From: Acanthosoma haemorrhoidale
Taxonomy: Eukaryota > Arthropoda > Insecta > Hemiptera > Acanthosomatidae
DNA: 64,000 bases
Assembly: GCA_930367205.1 (NCBI GenBank)
Contig: OV884015.1
Location: 103,790,509 to 103,854,508 of the forward strand
Direction of reading: 5' to 3'
Part shown: in pieces, positions 22,506 to 34,400 of the stretch
Numbering within the stretch: position 1 is the stretch's first letter
Layout of the letters: each line of letters starts with the position of its first letter
Program-made: the position numbers and the translations under genes
Notes under the pieces: model-generated
What the model saw: the letters and a program-made list of their open reading frames with translations, nothing else
What the model was told of the DNA's origin: nothing
Databases searched by the model: none

Positions 22506-22974
22506 AGCTATTTTTTCTCTTTAACCAATAATTATTACAATATATATATCACCACAAATAATGATGATCAGATTAAATAGGTCAACTTAAACTCTGTTAC
22601 CAAAATAATTCAAGTTCCTTATTGATGTGTGGTGCCTGCTAAGTCTAATCACAACCCTTTGTAATTTCTCTTGAATTTTTCTTGGCATTATGGTAGTGAT
22701 GGCAAGGTCACTACCATATCTAACTGTTCTTAATGTTTGTATGGGGACAAAAACATATCCAAGTGTTCAGCAATGCTGTCAATTTTTATACTATTATATA
22801 TAATTTTGAAAGAATACTGCATAAAAGATTATAAAGAAAAAAAAAGACATCACAGGTAAGAAAATTAAATGATTTAAGGTCAAAAAAGGAAATTATTGAT
22901 TCATGCAAGTAAAATAGTGATATTTCATTGTTTTCATACAAAAAAATAGGCTAACTTTTTTAATAGATATTAAA

Positions 22975-23330
22975 ATTAAACTAATAATTAAAACTCTCAA
23001 TAATATAAGTTTGAGATTATTATTCTGATTTAAAACATTATAACCATTATAATAAAATGTTTCCCTGAACCAAGTTAAAAAGGAGAAAAAACTTAACTCT
23101 TAAAATATGATAGAAATGAAATTATTGGTTAATGCAGAAATGCAAGGAAAATACTGATATTTCATTGTTTTCATACAAAAAATAGGATAGCTTTTTTAAT
23201 AAATATTAAAATTAAAACAATAATAAAATGCTTCCCTAAACCAACTTAAAAAGGTGTAAAAACTTAACTATTAAAATATGATAATAAAATAAGGCATAAA
23301 CCACACATAACATAATAAAATAAGATACTC
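22975..23330. repeat. AT-rich repeat copies 2 and 3
   Basis: Two adjacent diverged copies (about 22920-23110 and 23120-23330), each with a TTCATTGTTTTCATACAAAA leader and the ATAAAATG, CCAA, TTAAAAAGG blocks of copy 1. Confidence 0.75.
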
Positions 23331-23456
23331 TCTGTAAATCTGGAGTGTTTGGTAAAGAGAGTATAAGTCACAAATAGAAAATTTTCACTAGCCACATTAT
23401 ATTGACTCTTAATTTTTTAAAAATAATACTTTAATTTAACCACAGTCATTTAACAA

Positions 23457-24382
23457 TTAATTACTTCCGATGCAGCTAAGTAGAATCTATTGTTCGTATC
23501 TACCCGCTATGAGTTACCATGACAACAAGTTTTTGTTTTCACTATATAGACGAGGGTTCAGTTAGCCTTTTGTCAACTGTTTTGTGTGATACACGTTACG
23601 TTAAACTGTTTTTTTAAACCTCTAAAATGGAGAATCAAAAAGTACATATTCGTCATGTAATGCTTTGGGAATTGAAACAAGGCGACAGTGCTCGGGAAAC
23701 CGCTGAAAAAATATGCAGTGTATATGGTGAAGGACTAATAACTGATCGGCCAGTTAGAAATCTGTTTATAAAATTCTGTTCTGGAGATACGACCTTAAAA
23801 GACAAACCGAGGGCGGGACGTCCTTCCGACTTTGACGACAACCTTTTAAAGGCAATATTGGAGCAAAATCCACATCAATCAACAAGAGGTATAGCAGAAA
23901 GGTTGAATACATCACAATCAACTGTTAACAGCTACCTGGAGAAATTAGAGAAAGTCAGCAAGTTAGGAGTGTGGGTACCTCACAATCTCAGTGAACGGAA
24001 TAAAGAAGATCGCATGTCAATCGCCACAAGTCTGCTCTCAGGGGTAAAAATTGAGCCTTTTTTAAACAGGATTGTAACAGGCGATGAAAAATGGGTTACC
24101 TATGACAATATAGTCCGCAAAAGACAGTGGCTTGATAAGGATCAACCACCCCTACCAGATCCAAAAGCAAAAAGATTTTATTGTGTGTATGGTGAGATTG
24201 TCAAGGAATAATTCACCACGAGTTGTTGAAGTAAAATTTAACGATTACAGCAGTTGCAAAGAGTGCAAGAGAAACTCCATGAAAAGTGTCCTGCACTTGT
24301 CAAAATTAATATAATTTTGTTATTTAATGAGAGCAAAATAAATGTCTGATAAAAAAACGGAAGTTACTTATGACTCGACCTA
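23457..24382 (+). mobile_element. Truncated mariner element
   Basis: The right end has a terminal-repeat-like sequence, CGGAAGTTACTTATGACTCG, ending near 24382. The left end keeps only the inner part, TTAATTACTTCCGATG, near 23455-23470, so the left terminus looks lost. The coding part is interrupted and internally deleted. Confidence 0.82.
23627..24211 (+). pseudogene. Mariner transposase, N-terminal two thirds
   Basis: DNA cut-and-paste transposase, 194 aa open frame against about 345 in full mariners. Two helix-turn-helix regions span roughly 5-60 and 85-112. The linker motif WVPHNLSE is at about 126-133. The first catalytic aspartate lies in TGDEKWVTYDN near residue 152. After KRFYCV the frame shifts. 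In another frame the sequence continues as a CVW-stop-DCQGIIHHELLK block and then jumps to a QLQRVQEKLHEK block, so the second and third catalytic aspartates are deleted. It cannot be an active enzyme, but the DNA-binding part is intact. Confidence 0.93.
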
Positions 24383-24489
24383 AATATAAATAAACACAAG
24401 ACAGGAAAAAAATACTTAGCAAGAGTCGAATAAGAAGTTATACAATTGAACACAAATTATGGCTGTAAAGGTCAAAGTAATGTGAGTCC

Positions 24490-24545
24490 GAGTTGTTAGC
24501 CTAACTCCTTCGTGACACAAAAGTGCTGTGTTCAAACGCCTAGAT
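24490..24545 (+). repeat. tRNA-like fragment
   Basis: GTTAGCCTAACTCC and GTGTTCAAACGCC are spaced like A and B boxes. No convincing cloverleaf. Possibly SINE-derived. Confidence 0.3.
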
Positions 24546-24555
24546 CGTAAGTGAA

Positions 24556-24561
24556 TTTATT
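24556..24561 (-). terminator. Candidate poly(A) signal for IFT43
   Basis: AATAAA on the minus strand, about 115 bp downstream of the IFT43 stop. Position-based inference. Confidence 0.4.
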
Positions 24562-24671
24562 TCACTTCTACAAATAAAAGTGTGTCAATTTTGATGGGCT
24601 TGAGGATCTGTAACTCCAATAAACAAATTAAAACATTGCTTCATTACAAATAAGAAAGTTTTCTATACAAA

Positions 24672-27600
24672 TTAAAGTTTAGTAGAGTTTTTCTTCTCCC
24701 ATTCGGAACGAAGCTCAGAGGAAACTTCAGTAAAAAGCAATTCCCAAGACCAAAGTGCGTCTTCCTGCAATAGAAATAGAAATGTTACGTTGTTTTTTTC
24801 TATAACAAAATTAAGTAACAATAAAAAAAAAGAATGTTCTACATTTATCATTTATATTTTCTGTTTTAAATAATTTAATATTTTCTTGTTTAAGTAAATG
24901 CTCAAGGTGTTCTTCATCAATACAATCTACCTTGAAGCCTAACTAGCTTACAATATACGAAGCAATTTATTATAGCAAAGAATGAATAATTTTTGAGAGA
25001 TGTTCTTTCAAACATTAAATTTTAATAAATGATTTTTTTGCGAGTCTGCATAGACTGATGATAGAAATATGTAAGAATTTCATCATTATTTATTGACCCA
25101 ACATATACATATCTACTCAAATATAAATTAATTTTTTTAATTTTATTATGAAATAAACAACCTACCTCTCTTATCTCACTTTCTTTGTGCAATGGATTAG
25201 AAAGAAGCCCCAAATTCATGTTATCGTATAATTTAAAATGGGATTGTTTTTTCAAATCTGCGTTCAATTCAGAAAGTGATGGAATACTAGTGGAAACCCT
25301 GAAAACAGAATAATACATAACTATAAAATACATTTTAAGTTACCCTTAATAATTATATTTAATGAAATCTGGGCTTGAAATTTATTATTGAATTTTATTT
25401 AATAAACGTACTACAAAAAAAAGTGACATACAAAATTATATTAACATTTAAAAAAAAATCTCAGGGTAAACTTCAATTCAGGCAGGCTGAATTATATAAA
25501 GAATATGTTAAGCAATAATTAAAAAACAGAATAAATTAATTCAGAAATGTTTAATTAGTATATTTACAGATAATAATTATAATTTTATTGTGATTATATA
25601 ACCTTGCATATTATCTAACAGAACACTTCTAATATACACGTGACAATGAATTTTATCATTGGATGTACTGTTATTAAGAATATTTTGTTTCAATTACTTT
25701 CCAATGTGTTGTAAAATAAAACCTTAAAATATATTATATTTACACCGGGGCGTCAGCAATATCTCCGAGCTGGTCATCGTCCTGTAAATCTTCTACATCA
25801 GGTATGATGGGAATATCTAACAAACAGAATAGTACATATAAATATAACATTTTATCGTTACGAATCAAAATTTAAGTTTTATTCATTTTATTTTTTCTTT
25901 CCACTGTCATGAGTGTTTCCTCAGTTTACTTAATTTAAAAAAAATTGATAACATTCTTACAATTATGAAAATATATAGTGTAACATCCATAAATAGATAC
26001 TTCTGAAAAGTGGACATTTTTTTTAACCATTAAGCCAAAGAAAAAAATATATTGGCAGGATCGGGACTCAAACCTGGGACCTCACCATTATCTATTGGGG
26101 GCCTCTTTATTATTATTATGAATAATAATGGGATCTATACACCACAAAAACAATTTTAATTTTCTTAACAGGACATTTTATTCACTACCAAACTTCTACT
26201 AATGAATTTTCACAAAACTGAACACAAACAGATTTGAAGAAATGTCTGATTCCTGGGAAGGGAAGAACCATTAATACAATAATAACATAATTGATGGTTT
26301 GTTGAGAAAGTTGTAAAAAATTTTCTTTCCAATCTTTCTCTTTTTTAAAATAACAATAGCATCAACTTCTCTTTTGACAAATACAGAAAGCCAAAATATA
26401 TAAATGGACCTTTTGTAAATGATTTTTAACAAATCTGAGAAACCTCATAGGACAGTTGTGCACAGTATTGGTAGGAACTTACTATATTTAACAAACACTT
26501 GCTAAATGGGGAAAAAATCAATTTCCACTTATCTCGAATTACAAGAATTTCCATAATATATATTACTTATTACGTTCTTCAAATAAATTAGTTTTATTGT
26601 TAACTTTAAATTTATTTTATTAACTATTTACTATTAGGTTCTATTAACAAAAATAAATCTGGCGAAAAGATGAATTTAATTACAAAAAAAAACTAAATTA
26701 ATTATTTTTAAAATCTTGTTTACAATTTTGCTTCTTCTTCTTCTTTTATCCTCATCAATTATTTCCAAACCAAATCAACTCTGTTTCTTTTCTTGCAATG
26801 GCTCTTCTTGGTTCTGCCAAGTCCAATACCACTAACCAAAAGAAATTTTAAATTCTTTTTGACTCACAATTTACAGCTAACATGCATCACGACCGATCCC
26901 AAAACCAGCGTCTCACTGTGTGTTCTCTCAGAACCACAACAACAACTAATTAAAACTGGCTAAAACTAGAGAGTAATTTTGTGTGTTCCTTATGATACAA
27001 CAACAACTATACTATCTTTTGTTTTTTTCATACACTCTCACTTGTTTTTATTTTGCCTTCTTGATAAGTTGGATTAAATATTATATAAAAACTCCACAAT
27101 CTCTAATATCACAACAATATATAGTATACAAATAAATAAAATAAAATCCATCTTTAGTTCTTAATACTGAACAAAGCTGTAACATATATATAAAAATATT
27201 TTTTGCGTTATGCCACATACCATCTTCTGAATCTTGTTTTTTAATTCCTCGGCCAGCAGAAAGAAAACGATCTCTAAAAGTTAAATTAAAAATTTGATCA
27301 GTAGGAGTAACAGTTAAAAAACCTATCAATTACTCAATTTTTTTTAAGCCAAAAAACACTTACTGCTCGAAGAAACCAGATATACTTGATTTTTTGCTCC
27401 TACAAAGAAGTTTTTATTAATAGTACATTATTAAAAAAAATAATCATAATTTATATACAACTGATCCATATAATCAAATAAACTATATAATAAAAAAAAC
27501 TGAATTACTTATATAATAATTAAAAAAACTGAAAGGGCATAACTTATGGCATTTGTTGTATAAAAAAATTCAACAGTTTTCGAAGTATGGGGCATGAGTA

Positions 27601-28177
27601 TGTTTTCATTGAAAAAAAGCTTTTCATTTTTTTTTTCCCATATCCCCTTGTTACAAAATTAATATATATTACAAAATATAGATTCTACAAACGAATCTAT
27701 TTACAATTGCTTCATTGTATTTCCTGTAGATTGGCTACATTTTATACAAAATAGTGATCTGCATTGGCTACATTTTATACAAAATAGTGATCTGCATTGT
27801 GTATGCATAATGATGTACATTATACATTAATGGACTGAATTTATTAAAATTTTTTTTTAAACAAGCTACAGAATCTAAGCCTTCTTATTATATTTAGGAA
27901 TAACATTTTAATTTACAGGAATAAAAATATATATTAATATTGGAGTCATACTTTGCAGATTTGACATTATCATCACCCCAAACTCCAGTTTTTCGAGCTC
28001 TTGGAGGTGCTGACGGTTCTCCAAATAAACTCTATAAATAAAAAAATAAAATCAAACTACAAATGATTTATAACTTACATGGTAGCTACTTAATGCATTC
28101 CTATAGAGACTAGTGTGAAACCCTTAATGTTTGATCAATACCTTGTGCTCCGGTGAGAATTGAAGATCGGTATCCAT
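24672..28177 (-). CDS. IFT43: Intraflagellar transport protein 43, complete, six exons
   Basis: Peripheral subunit of the IFT-A complex, which drives retrograde transport in cilia (family knowledge); in insects it should serve ciliated sensory neurons. Exons in transcript order: 28142-28177, 27952-28031, 27221-27273, 25744-25816, 25166-25298, 24672-24764. Together 468 nt, 155 aa plus stop, all GT/AG and in phase. Starts MDTDLQFSPEHK. The family block GVWGDDNVKSAK is at residues about 28-39, the acidic core DIPIIPDVEDLQDDD follows at about 57-71, and the C-terminal signature WSWELLFTEVSSELRSEW is at about 129-146. Human IFT43 is about 208 aa, the difference lying mostly in the N-terminal half. 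The 25744 splice site was chosen as GT|gtaaat, because it keeps phase and the next codon is otherwise a stop. Confidence 0.92.
26045..26100 (-). repeat. tRNA-like/SINE fragment
   Basis: On the minus strand GGTTTGAGTCCCGATCCTGCC is a B-box-like motif. The 5'-flank ATATATTGGCAG is shared with 37495-37530. Lies in an IFT43 intron. Confidence 0.5.
26568..27120 (+). repeat. Dispersed ~550-bp repeat family, copy 2
   Basis: In the IFT43 intron between exons 3 and 4. Shares the left block ACGTTCTTCAAAT, the GGTTCTATTAACAAAAATAA motif, TCTGGC, then CCACTAACCAA, and the right end TCTAATATCACAACAATAT with copies at 2452 and 38331. The middle is the most diverged part. Confidence 0.75.
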
Positions 28178-28325
28178 TATGTACTTTGTAACAACTTTAC
28201 TTTCAGTTATGGAAGAAGCTTGATTGACAAAACCATGGCAACCAACTGAAGGTGAGGTTACAATGAGGTTATTTAAAAAATAAAATAAATCTACAAAATG
28301 AACAAGTTTATTGTACAACTAACAT

Positions 28326-28331
28326 TTTATT
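28326..28331 (-). terminator. Candidate poly(A) signal for mRpS17
   Basis: AATAAA on the minus strand about 150 bp beyond the mRpS17 stop and before the IFT43 start. Confidence 0.45.
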
Positions 28332-28477
28332 AATAAAAAGCTGCAAATAAAATATTCTAATACATTAAAGAAGGTTAATGTCTTTTTAAGTTTATATGGA
28401 AACACTAACTGTACAATGTATATTCCACATAACATTATTTTTCAAAACTTTATGTATATACATATAAATATAAAAGA

Positions 28478-28951
28478 CTAAACAGCATATGGTTGATCGG
28501 ATCCATCATCTTGGTATTTGAAATAAGTTTCTTTGTCGCTAAAGTCCTTTTTGCCCTCCTGCCATCCTCTTGGAGGAGCTTTTTCATAATCGAAAGCATT
28601 GGGCTTCTTCCCATAAAGCTCATTTGTTTCTACGATATCATCCCTGAAGCTCCAAGTTACTACTTTTTTGCCAGATATCGGATCGACAATGTCACCAAGC
28701 GGATAAACCACCTTTAATACCGAGTGAGTTACCAGCTTGGAAATTTTCTGAGGCAGCTTCTCTATTAGAACTAAATCTCCCGTTTTACAAATTTTGTTTG
28801 GATCATGAGCAAAAACAGTCTCTACTTTCTTAAAGTACATGTTGAGATTTTCATCAAGTACCATTCTTGTAATGCTGAACTTGGATGAATTTTCTTTAAC
28901 CGAAGGTAGACACTTCGCTAGAAATAACGATACTGCTTTTTTCGCACTCAT
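28478..28951 (-). CDS. mRpS17: Mitochondrial ribosomal protein S17 (uS17m), single exon
   Basis: Small mitoribosomal subunit protein that binds rRNA; nuclear-encoded and imported. 157 aa with ATG at 28949-28951 and a purine at -3. The S17 OB-fold core lies at about 25-95: the VETVFAHDPNKICKTGD block, LVLIEKLPQ, and VVYPLGDIVDPISGKKV, which match the MYFNKRKTYFAHD and VGRVIDPVTGKP blocks of vertebrate MRPS17 from memory. The C-terminal ~55 residues (WSFRDDIVETNELYG onwards) extend past the human protein, as I would expect for an insect form. The stop is 300 bp upstream of the IFT43 ATG on the same strand, so the two are closely spaced but need separate promoters. The N-terminus (AKKAVSLFLAKCLPS) is basic, fitting mitochondrial import. 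Confidence 0.93.
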   Translation of the reverse strand: MSAKKAVSLFLAKCLPSVKENSSKFSITRMVLDENLNMYFKKVETVFAHDPNKICKTGDLVLIEKLPQKISKLVTHSVLKVVYPLGDIVDPISGKKVVTWSFRDDIVETNELYGKKPNAFDYEKAPPRGWQEGKKDFSDKETYFKYQDDGSDQPYAV

Positions 28952-30420
28952 TTTTATAAAATTAAAAATTATTTAAATATATATCTACAAATTTGATAAG
29001 AAACCATGAGAAAACATATCAGGTTATGTGTGAGGATAAATCTCCAAAGAGGTCGAACAATCTTCAGATAAGATTGCTGATGTGGGCATGAGATGTTCTG
29101 AAACAAACGTATCTCTTATGTCAATATGTATTCTTGTCAATATCCCCCATTCTTAAACCTAAGATAGGCTTATTGTATTAGCACTACAGAAACATCAATG
29201 TTTGGGGCAAATGCTCACATTTTTGACAGAAAATTACTCAAGAATGACAATTTTTGCACAATAAGAACTCTTAATAACACCCGTGACAGGATTCAGAAAT
29301 AGTGGATCGATGGCCTAATCATTTTTCTCTCTCTGTTTTATCAAACATTGACTTTCACCGTCTAAATTTTTACTTCACCAATAATAATTGTACTTTACAA
29401 AATTAGTTTTACCGTAGTACAGTATTGAGATTATTTAAATTATACAGATTATAGTTTACTTTATAATTTTTGCCTTCATATATCAGAATAGAGGAAAACT
29501 TAATATTGTCCGTAAAAAGGTTGGCACAATAGACATAAAAAGTGAAAGAATTATATTGAGAGATTATTTAGATGGAGGCTGGCCACTCCGTATGGGTTTC
29601 TTAAATATATAATAAAAAATTGTGAAAAAACTCGTTATTTTTGATAAAACAGATTTTATTTTATGTTCTAAACTACTTAGGTTACTGTAAATCACGTTAA
29701 AATAAAATGAATAGCTAATTTATTAACCATTATTACCTTTGTTAAGGGGAGTCCTTAAATATGAGAGGAAAAAAAATTGAGAACTGTAAATTTTAATCTA
29801 AGCAGTGATTTGAGAAAAATTAAAAGATAGGAAAAAGAGACCGAGTTTTTATTATTTATTTTTTTTCACTTCACTTCTCAATCGTTTTATCTTAAACCGA
29901 ATATTATATATACTTCCTGTCAAATAATAAAACAAATGGTTTTTACTATAATTTCTTTCAGATATAAAACACAATTTACAACATTTAGGTATGATTTGCA
30001 ATGATTTTTGTTATAATGAAAAGAAAAATTCTGGAAACAATTACGTATTTTCATTTAAACATTCGTTGAAAAATCCTCTTTTACTTTTGACCTCTCTAGG
30101 CATCCATTATTGGCACTTAGACGAGCAATAAGAGTCAAGTAAACAATTTGAAAAACTAAAGGAGTGTAGATATTAGTGAAAGTTAATCCAAATGAATAAA
30201 CAAAAACAATTCGTTTATACTATTTTACTAAGAGCGGAAATCGTTTTATTCATTTATGTTTTGTCATTTTTAGTTTAGCTTAAGGAACTATTTTTTGTTA
30301 ACTATTATGACCACACATTATGAATTAGAAACAAGATAAAATCATTCAAGAATCAAATTGAAACAAAAATATTGCAATTAAACATCAAAGAATTACAAGG
30401 GTGGTCTTAAACTTTTGACA
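28952..30420. other. Intergenic, mRpS17 upstream region; no other feature recognised
   Basis: The mRpS17 promoter should lie within the first few hundred bases (28952-29160), but no clear core element is seen. The remainder is AT-rich and without a supported coding frame. A poly-G run (30441-30452) marks the approach to the LINE fragment. Confidence 0.5.
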
Positions 30421-30484
30421 GGCGGTGTATATATCGCGATGGGGGGGGGGGGGTCTAAGTATAAGTTTAAAATTGCATATCTAC

Positions 30485-30990
30485 GGAATCATTTATGTCC
30501 TCCGGCCAGCTCTGCTGTACGGTGCCCCGCTATTTACCCACTTGACTGACAATACAGCCAAATGTCTCCAACATTTCCAGAATGGGATCATGCGAAAAGT
30601 GGTCCGACATACCTCTCTCGAGAGGTTGAAGAACGCTGACCTGCACCCGTAGCTTGGTGTGCCGTCGGTGGGTGAGTTCAACCGCCGGAGACACATCAAG
30701 TTTTTGACTCGTTGCAGCACCTAACCAACCCAGTGTTTAACACTATGACCCCACCACCCCTCCCGCATCGATGGCATCGACTGTCGGGGAAAAATTAGGT
30801 GAAGAATTAGTATGTAAGTTAGTTTTAAGTTTTTGATGAAAAAGGTGAGCCCCACCACCTTATAGAGTCTTTTCAACCAAGAGAGTATAATGTGTATCAT
30901 TATACTAGTTTATTCATTATATAATTTTATACGAAATCAAACTATGTATACAATGTAGCGACGCTACAGAATATATAAAAGCCACTGGTA
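30485..30990 (+). mobile_element. Jockey-type LINE 3' fragment (end of reverse transcriptase ORF and 3' UTR)
   Basis: LRPALLYGAPLFTHL, FQNGIMRKVVRHTS and RRRHIKFL are C-terminal motifs of Jockey-clade ORF2; the frame is broken by stops. After the coding end, AAGGTGAGCCCCACCACCTT and a tail with GTAGCGACGCTACAG recur at other copies (43745, 56760, 58385, 60865). It is 5'-truncated, as is usual for LINE insertions. Confidence 0.85.
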
Positions 30991-31466
30991 AATAGAGTCG
31001 AATGAGAATTTATAATTGGAAATCGTTGTACAATTTTTTAAGGGGCTAGGGTAAAAAAAATGAATCATTTTAATGGCTACAGTGCTTTAACTCACTACCA
31101 TACAAATGAAAGATTGTTAGAAAACACAGCTTCCCTCCGGCTTGCCAATAATAAATAAACAAAGTACTATGTGGTTTAGCCTGAAAGAGCAAATATGAGG
31201 TAATATATGAAAAAGTTGTGTAAGCTGTTTGTCCATGGCAGCAATTAGGAGCTATGCAAAGAAAATAGATAGGCACAGCAAACATATTCGACCGGATGTC
31301 AGATGACAAAACCTTTTTTAAAAAGTGGTTACTTCAGTTTTCCCTAGTTGTACCTCTTTGGTTTTGCCGGTGACTTTTCTCTTGTGGTTATCTTTTGACT
31401 TGTGATTTATTAAGATGTTTTTATTAAATCATTATTTTTGAAAATCGATTGGGGGAACGTCTCAAG
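30991..31466. other. 5' flank of the sphingosine-1-phosphate phosphatase gene
   Basis: AT-rich; promoter and leader are expected here. No TATA box or other element can be assigned with confidence. Confidence 0.45.
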
Positions 31467-34400
31467 ATGCTGTGGAGCTACGTAGATTATTTAAAAGATC
31501 CTCATTTGGTTCTTTCTATTCAAAAGTATTTCGGTATATCTCCAAAAAATGATAAAGAACATAACAAGGTGAAGCCCACACAAAAGGGATCAGCTAAAAG
31601 TGAGAGGAGTGGTGATTATAGAAATCACAACTTCAATAATAAGTCAGTGGTAAAAGAAAATCTCGATGATGAGTTTGGCTCTGACTCGGACTCGGAAAAG
31701 CAAGACTTTACTATTAATAATTGGTTTTGGTATTACACATTTGTGTTGGGAACGGAATTAGGAGATGAATTATTTTATGCGACGTTCTTACCATTTTGGT
31801 TTTGGAATATTGACGGGGCTGTTGGTCGAAGAATTGTTATGGTGTGGACGATTGTAATGTATATTGGTAAGATAAATGTAATGGTGTAGATGTTTGTGAT
31901 GTATACCGAATATGATATATGTCTGGGAAAAATAAAAAGGATATCTGATAGAATATTATGATTATGATTTATAGTTTCCAATAAAGATTAATGTTAATGA
32001 ATTTGCGGCTACAACTCTGATTGGAATCAGGGGGGCAATTAAAGGATTTAACACATTAGCTTTCTCTTTGTTTTGTGGTCACATTACTAGTAATTATTCT
32101 CAGACTATTGCTCTAAGATAATTTTAGATCACTGCATATTATTGAAAAATAATTTAATAAAGTCTTAAATGCATAATCCAGTCAAGCATTTGTTTTGGCT
32201 ATTCAGTCATTTCCACTATAAATAATTAAATATTAAAAAAAGATAGTCACATTATCACATACAAATTCAATTCATTGAATGATTTATGTGTTTAGCTTAT
32301 TTTATTGTTTCAACTATAAAACATGTCTGAATAGATTCTGATAATATGTGTGTATCAATTATAAATATACACATTGGGTAGGTCTAGGCCTTTTCATTAA
32401 TATTCTTCAATTCTACACAATTAACTCACTATTGAAATACTGTTAACATTCACAGCTTCGGACTGAACGCATCTAAATAAATCACTAAACTATGTATATT
32501 TTATTTTAAAACAATTATATATGTATGGAGAGAGAAAACTAAATTTTTTTTGTCACAGAAATATTACAATTCACCAATACGTTAAGATGGATGGATTAGA
32601 TGAATACTGAATTATGTTACTGATTGTTTATTATCCATCTATTATTTGACCCAGAAGCCTATACATTTCATCAATTTCTCATTTGGTTCCTTCATTTTCA
32701 AAATAAGGATCTAGATTAAAATTGTAGTTTTATCATCAAGTATCTATTCTGTCGGATTTGACATGTATTGTATAACTAATTACTTGCGATGAATGTATGT
32801 TTATTTATCATACATAATGTATTATGTTCAGGTCAAGGATTGAAAGACATCATATGTTGGCAGAGGCCATCAAGTCCTCCTGTGTTTAGGTTACAAAAGA
32901 AATGGATTTTGGAATATGGAATGCCATCCACTCATGCGATGGTTGGCGTTTCGATACCCTTTTCAGTTCTTGTATATACTATGAGAAGATATGAGGTAAC
33001 CATTAGCTCTGCTCTTATGGAATTTTTTTAATTTATCAATGAAAGAGAATATTAAAGTATTTAAAATACAAAATTATGAAATGATTCAATCTTATTAGAA
33101 CTATTTTAATACTTACATTGTAATACATTTACATGTTAAATTTAATTAATACATGTTTATAGGAGTTTACTTTTTTAGTATCCATTCGTTATTGGATTGT
33201 GTATTGCTGTGTTATGGTGCACGGTAGTTTCTGTAAGCAGGCTTTACCTTGGCATGCATACCGTTCTGGTGAGTTGTATTTTCATATGGTTTCATTAATA
33301 TAGTGGGAGTATCCGGTTAACTGTGAATTTATATATGAGTGGATAAATTTTGTTGTTGTACATTTGAAACACAACATTGGGCGTATCTATTCACGGCCAC
33401 CTCCAATTGTAAACAGTTGCTTCCTATTCTCCCGTCAACATCTAAAATAATGCTACATTATTTTTTAAACTTCAACAGTTTAGTTAAGGAATTTATTTAT
33501 TATGATAAATAGCTGCAACAATTTTTTCTTGTAAAATAAAATTTATAATTAACTTTAAATTAGGTGAAGCTATACCATAAAAATTAAAATTTGTTGTAAT
33601 TGAATGTTTTGTGAATTTTATTTATTTAATTATTAATAACAAACAAGATGTAATTTAATTTTTGTATTAATATAAAAAAATTGTTATTTAGCAAATGAAT
33701 CGATGACTGGTCTCAGTTTTCATGCAGGTAACAGGATGTAGAATGATATAAATATCCTCTAGTATGCACCAACTGATGAAGTCGGAACAGTGCATCGTCT
33801 TTTGCTCGTGACAGAGCGAGAAGTGACCCCTCTAGCTTGCTGCCCCTCTACAGGAGAAAAGCCATGTTGACACCTGCTAAAGGCATTAGTCCTAGCGTCC
33901 TGCTAATAACTAAGTGTCGGTTCAACCTCTATCCTTTTCTTTCCCCTCGTTTGTTCTTTTTGTTTTGGGAGGTGTGAAGCTCTCCTATGTCATATACATT
34001 CTTTTGTTTTACACTTTAGGGAACATGTGGCTTTGCCCAGTTGTAAATTTATGATTCCTCTCAGAAGCTGACATAAAATTTCTTCAGATTAAGCTTAAGT
34101 GTCTCTTGTTAATTTACTTCAATAAATCCAAACCCATGGTGCACAAGTGCATCGTGATTTAAACAGGCCACAATGTTCTTTTTGCCTGTTATTTCTCTAA
34201 CAAAAAAGCAGACAATTATTCAAACTTACACTTAGTCTTCTATTGTTTGTAATTTAACTGTTTCAAATAAAATTAATATTAATCGTCAATTTAAAATATC
34301 ATTGGAGATTTAATTTGTTTATAGGATGTGATTACCGGGATAATACTAGCGCTTGCTCTGATGATTCCTTTGGTGCCTATTGTCGATTATATAGACATGT

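Noticed and set aside
28493..28717. 74-residue plus-strand protein
   Set aside because: Antisense of mRpS17.
31449..31466. Upstream TTG start for the sphingosine-1-phosphate phosphatase
   Set aside because: Non-AUG start with no support. The ATG at 31467 matches the family N-terminus.
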